Source: a virus. From it: a stretch of 32,137 nucleotides of DNA. The translations under genes were made by a program, and so were the position numbers. This document shows, in pieces, positions 7,766-15,329 of the stretch. The stretch spans positions 1 through 32,137 of the IMG/VR virus record IMGVR_UViG_3300034375_003618. One strand, 5' to 3'. Numbering within the stretch: the first letter of the stretch is position 1; the number at the start of each line of letters is the position of its first letter. Below the pieces are notes generated by a model, which was not told the origin of the DNA, did not search any database, and saw only the letters and a list, made by a program, of their open reading frames with translations.

Positions 7766-8617
7766 TTAAAGTGCCGCATCAGTTGTTACTTGGCAACCAA
7801 AGTCATCTTTGATAACTCCAGTACCGTAAGTAACTGTACCAACAATCTCAGTTGCTCTTAATGAAGCATCTCTTTGAGTTTCAACTTTGAAATCTGATTT
7901 CATAGCTAAGCCCAAAGCTTGAGGGTGGAATACACCACCAACTGCGTCATCGTATTGGTCAGCCGCAATGTTTGCATTTTCGAAAAGGTCGATACCAAAT
8001 ACAGTACCTACATAACCAGTTCTTAATGTTTCTTCTGCACCCATGCTTAAAGCATTAGCACCAGTTGAGTAACCAGCATTAGTTAAAGATTTCTTTAAGT
8101 TAAACATAGCCTTAGGAGAAAATACTCCGTAGTAAGGTCTTGGAATGTTTAATGATCTTAAAGTTGCTTCAGCTTTTAAAAGTAGATCAGCAGTTAATTC
8201 AGTTGCCGCCGCACCTAAATCGTTACCAGTTGCAAAAGATGCAAATAGTGCCGCTAAGTCAGAGTCTACTTTTTTCGCAATAGCTTCTCCAAATAACTTA
8301 CCAATGTCAGCCGCAACATCTCTTGAAGCTGTATCTCTACCTAGATCTGTAAGCGTAGTCATTACACCTACTTCACTCGCAGTAATAGTAGCTTCAGTTG
8401 GGTTGATAGCTGTGTTTGATAAATCAGTTGCTTCAGATACTGAATCTGCCGCAATTACTGGATAAACTGGAACAGCAACTTGTTTGCCTTGACCAGTGAT
8501 ATTATAAGTCGTAACTAACGGTCTCATAACAGAAGTTTCTTGGAAGTTAAAAATCGCTTCTTGAATAATTTCTGTATATAGTTCCGATAGCGTTGACGAT
8601 GTTGTTTCGTTTGCCAT
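7766..8617 (-). CDS. Major capsid protein
   Basis: 283 aa, typical length for an HK97-fold capsid protein without a large cleaved N-terminal arm. Visible blocks: an N-terminal helix (TLSELYTEIIQEAIFNFQET), VPVYPVIAADSVSEATDL (E-loop region), a central spine helix around GKLFGEAIAKKVDSDLAAL, the A-domain segment PRPYYGVFSPKAMFNLKKSL, and a C-terminal block with VGGVFHPQALGLAMK and VGTVTYGTGVIK. It follows the scaffold gene. Codon use is more G+C-rich in this gene (GCC/GCA Ala codons), as often seen for the most highly expressed late gene. Confidence 0.9.
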   Translation of the reverse strand: MANETTSSTLSELYTEIIQEAIFNFQETSVMRPLVTTYNITGQGKQVAVPVYPVIAADSVSEATDLSNTAINPTEATITASEVGVMTTLTDLGRDTASRDVAADIGKLFGEAIAKKVDSDLAALFASFATGNDLGAAATELTADLLLKAEATLRSLNIPRPYYGVFSPKAMFNLKKSLTNAGYSTGANALSMGAEETLRTGYVGTVFGIDLFENANIAADQYDDAVGGVFHPQALGLAMKSDFKVETQRDASLRATEIVGTVTYGTGVIKDDFGCQVTTDAAL

Positions 8618-8633
8618 TTTAATTACCTATATG

Positions 8634-9338
8634 TTAGTTGTTAATTGTTAATTTAGGATTTAGTTTAAAACCACTTCTAGACTTACGCATTTCTGCATAA
8701 ACTTTTCTATCCGCAGGATTATTTAAATCCAAGTCGCCAATATTTCTTGGTTTTTGGCTATTACCACCGATAGCACTCTGGCTTCCTGAACCAGACAGTG
8801 ACCCTTGACGGAAGTGTGGGTTGCTATCTAAAAACTCCTTAACTCTTTCTTCAATCGTTAAAGCTTGTCCTTTGTCGTTATATCTTACATTTCCATTTTG
8901 ATCAAGAACTTCTGGTCTACCATCATCAGCTAATTGGATTTCTGATTTTAGCAAAGCAACAACTTGATCTGGGTTAACCGCTCTACTTGAAGAAGCAACA
9001 GAAAGTATTGATTTATCAATCTTTTCCATTTGCATTTGTTGTTTAAAAGTAGAAAGTTCTTTTTCTTTTTCAGCTAATCTATCTTGCATAATCTTTTCTA
9101 TTTCTGCTTTTGTTTTAGCTTCCTCTACTTGTTTTTGTTTAACAAGTTCTTCTTTCTGCTTTTCTTCTTCTTGAAGTTTCTTTTCGTATTTTTTTCTTTC
9201 AGCCATAACTCTAGATTCAATTATGTTATTTAATTGATCTTGTGTGAAAGTTTTTGTTTCTGTATTTCTTTCCGTAGTTTCTTGTTTTACTTCTGCATTC
9301 TCATTTTGAGTTTGAGCAACTTTATTTTCGTCAGACAT
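8634..9338 (-). CDS. Capsid scaffolding protein
   Basis: 234 aa, very rich in Glu, Lys and Gln, with a long predicted coiled coil at about 45-110 (KKYEKKLQEEEKQKEELVKQ and onward) and a Ser/Gly/Gln-rich linker near 175-200 (GSLSGSGSQSAIGG). The composition, coiled coil and place just upstream of the capsid gene are the hallmarks of scaffold proteins, which organise capsid assembly and then leave. No separate prohead protease was recognised here. Gap to the capsid gene is 16 bp. Confidence 0.85.
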   Translation of the reverse strand: MSDENKVAQTQNENAEVKQETTERNTETKTFTQDQLNNIIESRVMAERKKYEKKLQEEEKQKEELVKQKQVEEAKTKAEIEKIMQDRLAEKEKELSTFKQQMQMEKIDKSILSVASSSRAVNPDQVVALLKSEIQLADDGRPEVLDQNGNVRYNDKGQALTIEERVKEFLDSNPHFRQGSLSGSGSQSAIGGNSQKPRNIGDLDLNNPADRKVYAEMRKSRSGFKLNPKLTINN

Positions 9339-9347
9339 TTATACTCC

Positions 9348-10376
9348 TTATTCTATTATTAGTTCACCGTTATCGTCATACCAATCTGGGTTGACGTAAC
9401 TCCACTGATGACGACAATTATACCCACCTCGAACAATTAAAGGATCGCCAGATTTTTTACCCGACCAACTTTTTCTTCTCCAAAGTTCCTTGACTTCATC
9501 AATCGTAAATAGTCCACTTTTTCTTTTATCATATCTTCCGTTTCTGACAAGTGCGCAATGTTCTCTAGTTGTAGCAATAATACTGCCAAAATATTTAACC
9601 ATTTTAAGACCCGCTTGATCAGATTTAAAAGCGTTTAATTCAGCGTCAAATTCTCTTAAAGTGTCGTTTAATAGCTGTCCTGAATACTTTTTCATGTTTT
9701 CTCCAGCACGATCACTAGCGTATTGCGATTGTAAGATTGATACGTTTTTGTCTATTTTAGTTTTGAGAGCCTTTGCCGTAGCAGTTCTTTTATCTAAACC
9801 TCTGTATTTAATTTCGTCTAATTTGATTTGTTCTACCAATGTTCTAATCTCTCTCTGATCTGCTCTATGGTATATTCCGTTAATAGATTTTCTTAATTCA
9901 AATTCTAGTTCTGTTGGACTGTTTCCAAGTAAAGTATATTGATAAACTTTCTGGTTTAATGTTCTAGTAAAAGTATTTGATATATCTTTAAACTGTGTGA
10001 AAGATTGTTTTTTTAAGTTTTGAATTAAAGTTAAATCAGCTTGAGTTAGTTGTTGAAACTCTACAGGAATATTTCCAATTCTTTTAAAAGCTTTTTCAAC
10101 TCTTTTAGCTTGTTTGTTAAAACCCTCTCTAACAACTTTATCTGCCCAAGGTAAATATTCTTGGTCTAAAACTTTTCTTATTTCTGGTTGGAAATTTACT
10201 GCTGATTTTAAATTAAATAATTTATTACCCTCTGTAGGTAATTTAGTATTAACAAGATTAGCAACTTGTCTTTCGATCTTATCTAGAGTTTCTATTAGTT
10301 GTTCATAATATTCAGCTTCAGCAATTTCAACTTGCCTTATACGGTAGTTTGCAACATTTTCTATTAAGTCCGCCAT
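9348..10376 (-). CDS. Minor head protein (Mu gpF / SPP1 gp7-like)
   Basis: 342 aa, largely helical and basic, with a characteristic C-terminal domain of about 85 residues: TREHCALVRNGRYDKRKSG, then ELWRRKSWSGKKSGDP and GGYNCRHQWSYV. This Arg/Cys/Trp/His arrangement is that of the phage minor head (Mu gpF) C-terminal domain, found in proteins co-packaged with the portal. It lies right after the portal, as in Mu and SPP1. Role: head morphogenesis and possibly DNA ejection. Confidence 0.85.
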   Translation of the reverse strand: MADLIENVANYRIRQVEIAEAEYYEQLIETLDKIERQVANLVNTKLPTEGNKLFNLKSAVNFQPEIRKVLDQEYLPWADKVVREGFNKQAKRVEKAFKRIGNIPVEFQQLTQADLTLIQNLKKQSFTQFKDISNTFTRTLNQKVYQYTLLGNSPTELEFELRKSINGIYHRADQREIRTLVEQIKLDEIKYRGLDKRTATAKALKTKIDKNVSILQSQYASDRAGENMKKYSGQLLNDTLREFDAELNAFKSDQAGLKMVKYFGSIIATTREHCALVRNGRYDKRKSGLFTIDEVKELWRRKSWSGKKSGDPLIVRGGYNCRHQWSYVNPDWYDDNGELIIE

Positions 10377-10379
10377 TCA

Positions 10380-11801
10380 TTAAATTTCTTCTTCTTCTAC
10401 TTCTTCTTCAACTTGTGGTGCTTGAACTTCATCTTGTGTGAATTGTCCTACTTCAGCTTGTGTATCAATTTCATCAAAAATAATTCCAAGTTTTTCATCA
10501 TTATCAACAACTGATCTTGCAATTTCTTTATCAATTTCTTTTTGTAAAGTTGGAGATGGTACGTTAACTGATTTAGCTTGTTGATAGAAAATTAAATCTG
10601 AAGCGTAATCTCTAATGTTGAAACTATCTGGGTAATCTATCTCTCCGTCAAATTCTCTATTTTGAAACTCTGCAAATAATTTAAATAATTGTTCTTCTGC
10701 TAGTTGCATGTAATCTGCTTTTTCAGAAAGTCTTGCATTAAGTAATTCAAATTCTGTTTGAAGTGCTATACCAGATGAAACTTGTGTTTTAGTATTTCTT
10801 ACTGCACCTATGTGTGAAATTCTGTTTATAGCATCAACTTTAGTTTTAATTGAATCCATTATTGCGGCTAAAGATTGACCAGATGGTTGAAGTAAATATG
10901 GTTTTAAGTTTGAATCCATTTCTTCTGGCATTTCAATAATAGCACCAGCACCCGCAGAAGCATTAACTCCTGGAGTTTTAACTAATGACGGGTGGTTAGT
11001 TAATCTGATAAGTTGTTCTATTTCTGAATACTCATTGTAAATAGCTTTTTGAAGATCAGCAATATCTGTAAGATCGCTTTGACCAATTCCTCTTTTGTGA
11101 GATTTAGAATTGTACAAAATAACTGCGGGTATTTTGCCTAAGCGATTAGGAACAGTATCTATTGTAGTTGGCTCGTCATAGTTTGCTTTTTGATAAACAG
11201 TTTCTATAACATCTGGTTTCCATACTCTAAAATATGTACCACCATCTCTATCTACTTCTTCTCTAACTTTTAAATAGTTTAAAACATACTTGCCATTTAT
11301 TTGTCTTTCAAAATTCCAATCAAAAACATTTTCAGGAGTTACGATTGTAACGTAAGGTTTAATGTCAGCTTCAATTTCTTCTGCTAAAGTATTTGTTGTT
11401 ACATTTGGTTTGTCTAACATTAAAAATACATGACCGTAAATAGAAGCAAAGTTTTGAGCCTGTTGCATTACTGTATTAAAGCTATTACCCTCTAAGTCAG
11501 CATCTTTTAAAAAATTTTGTAAAGCTACATCATCTTCTAAAGTTCCAAAATCTCTACTTGGTTTAACTCTAAATAAAAATGATGAATAAATTTGAACTAC
11601 GTTTTTACAGTGATTGTCTAAAGCTGTGTTACCTAATCTCTTTGCGTATTCGTTGTCAAGTTCAAGATTGTATCTATGTAAGTATTGACCAGCAGAATAA
11701 TCGAAGCCACCGTTATAAGAACGAATGTAGAACTCCCATTTATTTACTGACTCTTGATAATCTTTATGTGTTTCTAAAATTTCTTCTCTTGCGTATGCCA
11801 T
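10380..11801 (-). CDS. Portal protein
   Basis: 473 aa, a normal size for siphovirus portals. It shows an N-terminal clip/wing start (YAREEILETHKDYQESVNKW), a YSSFLFRVKPSRDF segment, a central RVWKPDVIE/VPAVILYNS type region, IADLQKAIYNEYSEIEQLI (stem helix region) and a C-terminal helical crown with a strongly acidic tail (EVEEEEI). It follows the large terminase with a 1-bp gap and precedes the minor head protein, the standard order. The portal forms the dodecameric ring through which DNA is packaged. Confidence 0.88.
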   Translation of the reverse strand: MAYAREEILETHKDYQESVNKWEFYIRSYNGGFDYSAGQYLHRYNLELDNEYAKRLGNTALDNHCKNVVQIYSSFLFRVKPSRDFGTLEDDVALQNFLKDADLEGNSFNTVMQQAQNFASIYGHVFLMLDKPNVTTNTLAEEIEADIKPYVTIVTPENVFDWNFERQINGKYVLNYLKVREEVDRDGGTYFRVWKPDVIETVYQKANYDEPTTIDTVPNRLGKIPAVILYNSKSHKRGIGQSDLTDIADLQKAIYNEYSEIEQLIRLTNHPSLVKTPGVNASAGAGAIIEMPEEMDSNLKPYLLQPSGQSLAAIMDSIKTKVDAINRISHIGAVRNTKTQVSSGIALQTEFELLNARLSEKADYMQLAEEQLFKLFAEFQNREFDGEIDYPDSFNIRDYASDLIFYQQAKSVNVPSPTLQKEIDKEIARSVVDNDEKLGIIFDEIDTQAEVGQFTQDEVQAPQVEEEVEEEEI

Positions 11802-11802
11802 A

Positions 11803-13035
11803 TTATACTGCCCATCTTTGCGGTGAAAAAGATTTACTTTCTGAAATCAAAGGTTTAACTATTTCTACTAAATATCCGATACTGTCATTCATATGGTCAA
11901 ATCCCTCAGCCTTGTCAGGAATATTTGTATTTTCCTTGTATATCTGCCTTTGTAACCCTTTTATGATCGTTTTGCAAGTTGGATTAACATAAATGTATCT
12001 TTTGCCGTTTGAATCTTTTAGCCTAGAGTTCACAGCGTTAACTCGATCTCTAATTAAACTGTGTTTAAATTTACATTTAACATTAAATCCAGCGTTTTGT
12101 AATATTGTTAAATCTGTTTTACCACCAGCAGAAGTTTTTCTTTGTCTACAGGCGGGGTCGGGATAAACAAATATTTTGCTTTTGCTACCGTATCTATTTC
12201 TGATTTCTTCTACCATTTCATCTGTGTTTGAAGAATAAATAACAATCTCATCAACAAAATGAATTATATCTCGATCAATCTGGCAAACGGAAGCTGACAT
12301 TGGATCCACGTTAAAGTCTAAGCCAATATGAATTGGTTTTGACCAATCTATTTGTTTGTGTTTAACATTTTCTACAGGGTGGAAATTATAATAAACTGCA
12401 CCAGCATAATTTTCAAACGTACCCTCAAATTCTTGTCTAAATGTTCTAATGTCAATATCTTGTTTAGCTTGTTCGATTTCTTCTTTAGAAACCATGCCAC
12501 CCTCTAGTGTAGTAAATTGAAAACTATCCCACTCTCCATCTTCTTTGCCTTTAAGATACATACGGTAAGACCAATTACCATAACCTTTAGGAGAACCACA
12601 CATCAATACATGCCCTTGAGTATCTGCAACAGAAGCCCTTAAAACTTCAGTCCAAGCTTTTTCGTCAATATCAGCAAACTCGTCCATGATTAAAAAATCT
12701 AATCCAGCACCCCTTAGTCCATCATAATTTTCACAACCTTTTAAAGTAATCTTGCTTCCTGTTTTCTTAATCGTTATTGATAGATTAGATTCATTTATAG
12801 TTTCTATCCAATTAAACGCATGAAGCATTTCTTTAAGTTTAGACCAAACAATTTCTCTAGCCATTTTGAAAGTAGGTGCAACATACCAGATATTTTGTTT
12901 AACTTTTGTTGCGTATTTCATCATTTCAGTAATACAAAGATAAGTCTTACCAAATCTTCTTCCTGAAACTAAAACTCTAAATCTTTTTTTACTTGTTGAA
13001 ACCTTATGTTGGGGTTTTGTTAATGTTATTTTCAT
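11803..13035 (-). CDS. terL: Terminase large subunit
   Basis: 410 aa. ATPase domain: Walker A SGRRFGKT at 24-31, adenine-binding YVAPTFKMAR at 51-60, Walker B LDFLIMDE at 112-119 and the coupling motif GSPKG at 147-151. RNase H-like nuclease domain: HIGLDFNVDPMS (Asp240 and Asp244), an acidic centre near DE262-263, YPDPA (Asp293), and a final DHMNDSIGYL (Asp380/384). All key residues are present, so it should be active in ATP-driven packaging and DNA cutting. The 5' end overlaps a small upstream gene by 32 bp. Confidence 0.95.
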   Translation of the reverse strand: MKITLTKPQHKVSTSKKRFRVLVSGRRFGKTYLCITEMMKYATKVKQNIWYVAPTFKMAREIVWSKLKEMLHAFNWIETINESNLSITIKKTGSKITLKGCENYDGLRGAGLDFLIMDEFADIDEKAWTEVLRASVADTQGHVLMCGSPKGYGNWSYRMYLKGKEDGEWDSFQFTTLEGGMVSKEEIEQAKQDIDIRTFRQEFEGTFENYAGAVYYNFHPVENVKHKQIDWSKPIHIGLDFNVDPMSASVCQIDRDIIHFVDEIVIYSSNTDEMVEEIRNRYGSKSKIFVYPDPACRQRKTSAGGKTDLTILQNAGFNVKCKFKHSLIRDRVNAVNSRLKDSNGKRYIYVNPTCKTIIKGLQRQIYKENTNIPDKAEGFDHMNDSIGYLVEIVKPLISESKSFSPQRWAV

Positions 13036-13225
13036 TACAGAAATAAGATATATATAATTTTTCGCTATTGATTTCTTTCTCTTTTAACTCTGCAAATTTA
13101 ATAGTCAACTGTGAACCAGCAACTACGCATTCTGTCCATGTATCATAAGCGGGTTTAATTGTCATGGTGTTATTACAAAAGCCTGTGATTGCTGAGCAAA
13201 TAGTAAAGGCTAGAACAAATTTCAT
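13004..13225 (-). CDS. Small secreted-type two-Cys protein
   Basis: 73 aa. Begins with a hydrophobic signal-like segment (MKFVLAFTICSAITGFC), then a domain with an E-C-V motif (TWTECVVAGSQL) and a late Cys (YISYFCNEN). The layout matches the protein at 13583-13807, so the two look like distant paralogues. The ATG overlaps the TGA of the 36-aa gene upstream (ATGA), supporting translation, and its 3' end overlaps terL by 32 bp. Function unknown; export to the periplasm or inner membrane is inferred. Confidence 0.6.
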   Translation of the reverse strand: MKFVLAFTICSAITGFCNNTMTIKPAYDTWTECVVAGSQLTIKFAELKEKEINSEKLYISYFCNENNINKTPT

Positions 13226-13332
13226 TTATGCTTTCTTTTAAGCTTTTTACCTGTAGCCCACCAAATAAGCTTATAGCAAACCCTAACTACAAAATTATAA
13301 AACCAATTAATCATTTTAAAAACCTTTTTCAT
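13222..13332 (-). CDS. 36-aa membrane-associated peptide
   Basis: Short gene starting 2 bp after the preceding stop and ending in an ATGA overlap with the next start. The peptide has an aromatic hydrophobic core (MINWFYNFVVRVCYKLIWW) and a basic tail (GKKLKRKHK), compatible with a single membrane helix with a cytoplasmic basic end. The tight junctions on both sides are the main evidence that it is real. Function unknown. Confidence 0.55.
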   Translation of the reverse strand: MKKVFKMINWFYNFVVRVCYKLIWWATGKKLKRKHK

Positions 13333-13334
13333 AA

Positions 13335-13493
13335 TTAAGGATGTAACAGCATTTCTTCTGATTCCTTTTTTAATTCCTTTATTTTCTTTTTTAGTTCTTG
13401 TATTTCATGATCTTTTAAATCAATACAAGTTTTAAGAGTATCGCATTCTTTTTCTAAAACATCAATTCTTTTTTGATAATCTTGTTTCGCCAT
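13335..13493 (-). CDS. 52-aa coiled-coil protein
   Basis: Reads MAKQDYQKRIDVLEKECDTL at the start and continues as a nearly continuous Leu/Ile heptad helix with Lys/Glu (IQELKKKIKELKKESEE). It is 2 bp upstream of the next small gene. Coiled-coil peptides like this often lie near packaging genes, but no family is recognised. Confidence 0.6.
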   Translation of the reverse strand: MAKQDYQKRIDVLEKECDTLKTCIDLKDHEIQELKKKIKELKKESEEMLLHP

Positions 13494-13593
13494 TAAGATA
13501 CTTATCTCTTATTTTGATCGCTAATGCAAACTTTCCTTTTTCTCTACACTTTTGAATTAAACTTTTTATTTTGAATAAAAAATTATTGTTCAT
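13462..13593 (-). CDS. 43-aa basic hypothetical protein
   Basis: Begins ATG at 13593 with AAAG just upstream, inside the end of the previous gene (11-bp overlap), and ends overlapping the following gene by 32 bp. Basic helix with KFALAIKIRDKYLNGE near the end. It fills the space between two better supported genes without leaving a gap. Function unknown. Confidence 0.45.
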   Translation of the reverse strand: MNNNFLFKIKSLIQKCREKGKFALAIKIRDKYLNGETRLSKKN

Positions 13594-13807
13594 CTTTCTG
13601 TTTTATATCAATTATTCTGATACTTCCACTATTCCAATCTTCTTCAACAATAGCTTCAACTTCTCCGCACATCCAACGAACATTATCTCCAGTATTTCTT
13701 TCAGCTATTCTTTTTGATTTCAAACAATCAGATAATGAATCTTTATAAGCGTGTTCTAATAAATTTCCATTTAAAAACATACATAAGGCTATTACAGTTT
13801 TTATCAT
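13583..13807 (-). CDS. Small secreted-type two-Cys protein
   Basis: 74 aa. Hydrophobic N-terminus (MIKTVIALCMFLNG) like a signal peptide, then SLSDCLKSKRIAERNTGDN and WMCGEVEA. Proteins with this pattern (short signal, DC..K, later CG) recur beside packaging genes in marine phages, in my recollection, without known function. Its start overlaps the stop of the coiled-coil membrane protein gene (TAATG). The two conserved Cys could form a disulfide after export (inference). Confidence 0.65.
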   Translation of the reverse strand: MIKTVIALCMFLNGNLLEHAYKDSLSDCLKSKRIAERNTGDNVRWMCGEVEAIVEEDWNSGSIRIIDIKQKDEQ

Positions 13808-14184
13808 TAGTGGTTACCATTTAATTTGCCAATATTTGCTCTTACAGAATCTTTTAGTTTTTCAACATCAATTCTTAATCTTTCTACATCTAATTGTAAT
13901 CTTTCAATATTAACTTTATTGGTCATGTTTTGTTCTTGAGTTAATTCTAATTTTTCAACTTGTTCTGCAATATGTTCTAGCAACATAAACTGTTCTTGAT
14001 CTATAGGCTTTTGAACTGAAGCTTCTAGTAAATCTTGTTCGAATAATTGATTTTTAGTTTCTAGGTTATTTAATCTTTCAACTATGCCAAAATAAGCCCA
14101 TACACCTATCGCTACGCCCACGACAATCGCAATCAAATTTCTTATTGGCAAACCAATCTCTGTATCTTCTGATAATCTTTTCAT
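13807..14184 (-). CDS. Membrane-anchored coiled-coil protein
   Basis: 125 aa. After a short polar start (MKRLSEDTEIGLPIRN) comes one transmembrane segment (LIAIVVGVAIGVWAYFGIV, about 17-35). The rest is a long coiled coil with regular Leu spacing (for example NKVNIERLQLDVERLRIDVE). This type is common near packaging and lysis genes of marine phages. It could be an inner-membrane accessory of lysis (spanin-like in topology) or an exclusion factor; neither is proven. The start overlaps the previous stop by 4 bases. Confidence 0.68.
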   Translation of the reverse strand: MKRLSEDTEIGLPIRNLIAIVVGVAIGVWAYFGIVERLNNLETKNQLFEQDLLEASVQKPIDQEQFMLLEHIAEQVEKLELTQEQNMTNKVNIERLQLDVERLRIDVEKLKDSVRANIGKLNGNH

Positions 14185-14345
14185 TCAGCAACTTTACCTT
14201 TGTTAACGCCTTTTTTAATAACATACTTTTGAGTTCCATTAGCACCTGTATTAACTTCTTTACGAAGATGTTTAAATATATTCTTTTCTTTTAGTTCTCT
14301 TTCTATTCTCTTTAAAAAACTTTCTAATGATTTTGAATCTCTCAT
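14181..14345 (-). CDS. 54-aa basic hypothetical protein
   Basis: Found between two ATGA overlaps: its ATG overlaps the stop of the 34-aa gene and its TGA overlaps the start of the 125-aa gene. It starts MRDSKSLESFLKRIERELKE and ends with a Gly/Lys-rich tail. The helix-then-basic-tail layout suggests nucleic acid contact, but no family is recognised. The perfect coupling at both ends is the main evidence. Confidence 0.58.
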   Translation of the reverse strand: MRDSKSLESFLKRIERELKEKNIFKHLRKEVNTGANGTQKYVIKKGVNKGKVAE

Positions 14346-14446
14346 TTTTTCTTCCTTTTCTTTGTAGGTTTAATAAATTGTTTATCTACCCAATCAAACC
14401 AAGTATCTATCAAACCAAAAAATGTGTATAACCATCTATCAATCAT
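14342..14446 (-). CDS. 34-aa aromatic/basic peptide
   Basis: Reads MIDRWLYTFFGLIDTWFDWV, then a basic end with KPTKKRKKK. The first half is amphipathic and aromatic and could lie on a membrane. It is joined by ATGA overlaps to the genes on both sides. Similar in layout to the 36-aa peptide at 13222-13332. Function unknown. Confidence 0.55.
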   Translation of the reverse strand: MIDRWLYTFFGLIDTWFDWVDKQFIKPTKKRKKK

Positions 14447-14700
14447 CGCCAACTCTTTATAGCCCAATATACAGGGGAAAGTGATTTCTGCCCCTTAACC
14501 TTAGCAAGTATAGGCTTAAACCTTGCCATAAAACTTCTCTTTCTGGCTGGAATATGTTTTTTGATAGACATTGTCTTTGAGCCAAAATTAACTTTTTTAA
14601 TTCTGCCTGAACTTCTATCTTTTACGAAAACTTTAAACTTCTTAACGTCACCACGTTGTATTTTATTAAGTTTAACTGTACGTCCTCTATATTTAGCCAT
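14443..14700 (-). CDS. DUF5872-like small basic protein
   Basis: 85 aa, highly basic. Starts MAKYRGRTVKLNKIQRGDVK, then KKFKVFVKD, then KKVNFGSKTMSIKK, PARKRSFMARF and a final YWAIKSWR. This order (KFKVYVKD, KVxFG, parRxSFxARF, yWxxxxW) is that of the DUF5872-type proteins seen in many marine phages. Here the usual Cys residues after the SFxAR motif are replaced (ARFKPILAKVKG). Function of the family is unknown; a DNA-binding or virion role is possible. Confidence 0.72.
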   Translation of the reverse strand: MAKYRGRTVKLNKIQRGDVKKFKVFVKDRSSGRIKKVNFGSKTMSIKKHIPARKRSFMARFKPILAKVKGQKSLSPVYWAIKSWR

Positions 14701-14712
14701 GAGGCATAAATA

Positions 14713-14841
14713 TCACACTAGCAATTTTAAATCTAATAATTTTTTTACTTGTCCTAATAATTTTAACAAACTATCTCTTTGTTTTTTTACTTCTTGGAGT
14801 TCCCATCTTAGCTGTGCAATTAACTTACTTTCCTTGTCCAC
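14713..14841 (-). CDS. 42-aa coiled-coil peptide with GTG start
   Basis: GTG at 14841-14839 opens a frame reading DKESKLIAQLRWELQEVKKQ and ending LLKLLGQVKKLLDLKLLV, a strong Leu-zipper-like helix. It overlaps the end of the upstream 51-aa gene by 17 bp and fills an otherwise empty stretch. No clear Shine-Dalgarno sequence precedes it, so the start is unsure; translation could depend on coupling. Confidence 0.45.
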   Translation of the reverse strand: MDKESKLIAQLRWELQEVKKQRDSLLKLLGQVKKLLDLKLLV

Positions 14842-14980
14842 GGTATTTATTCTTACCTTTCTGTCTACGTTTGTTCTTGTTCATAGTTGAAGTAATTGGT
14901 TTTCTGCCAATGGAAGTACCTTTTTCAGTTTTGGTGTACTCAATAGTACTACCGAATAAATTACCCTTTTTCTTCGCCAT
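14825..14980 (-). CDS. 51-aa very basic protein
   Basis: Starts MAKKKGNLFGSTIEYTKTEK and ends with RRQKGKNKYRGQGK. About one third of residues are Lys or Arg. Its ATG lies 20 bp inside the end of the small terminase-like gene, with an AAAAAAGATG context. Short basic proteins like this occur beside the terminase in related phages and may bind DNA or RNA; function unknown. Confidence 0.58.
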   Translation of the reverse strand: MAKKKGNLFGSTIEYTKTEKGTSIGRKPITSTMNKNKRRQKGKNKYRGQGK

Positions 14981-15329
14981 CTTTTTTTTCTTCAACAGCT
15001 TCTATCACTAAAGGCAAAGGCTCGTTATAATTTGTTTGTTCAATCTTATCTCTTTGGTCAAGATGTTGTTTCCCTAACCATATCTGCATAACAACATTAC
15101 CGCTTAAAGCTTTTTCAAACTGTGCACGTCTTAAACTTATATTGCCCGTCTCTCTACCCTTTTTAATGAGGTGGACATAATTACGTTGTAAGGTCTTTGT
15201 AGATACCCCTACGAAAGAAGCAATTTCATCATAAGTACAGTGTAGTTGAGCCAATTTTTGGATAGTTTGCTCGTCTACTTGTTTCATTGGTCTTGCCATA
15301 GTTTTGTCCATTTTTACTTTCTCATACAA
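14961..15329 (-). CDS. Small terminase-like HTH protein
   Basis: 122 aa. An N-terminal helix-turn-helix (IQKLAQLHCTYDEIASFVGV, then STKTLQRNYV) recognises DNA, followed by LRRAQFEKALSGNVVMQIWL and GKQHLDQRDK, a segment common in phage small terminase or packaging HTH proteins. The acidic/basic tail ends EEKKDGEEKG. By position it belongs to the packaging operon ahead of terL, although many small genes lie between. The ATG chosen at 15329 overlaps the FkbM gene by 16 bp; in-frame ATGs at 15311 and 15299 are alternatives, and 15311 has a better-placed GAGAAAG. Confidence 0.7.
   Translation of the reverse strand: MYEKVKMDKTMARPMKQVDEQTIQKLAQLHCTYDEIASFVGVSTKTLQRNYVHLIKKGRETGNISLRRAQFEKALSGNVVMQIWLGKQHLDQRDKIEQTNYNEPLPLVIEAVEEKKDGEEKG

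Noticed and set aside
8145-8465. 106-codon plus-strand ORF inside the capsid gene
   Set aside because: Antisense shadow of the Ala/Ser-rich capsid gene; composition simply mirrors it.
11579-11992. 137-codon plus-strand ORF across the portal/terL junction
   Set aside because: Antisense to two strongly supported genes, with no Shine-Dalgarno sequence and no recognisable domain.
14561-15011. Plus-strand ORFs opposite the DUF5872-like and basic mini-genes
   Set aside because: Cys/Phe/Leu-rich shadow of Lys-rich genes on the minus strand.
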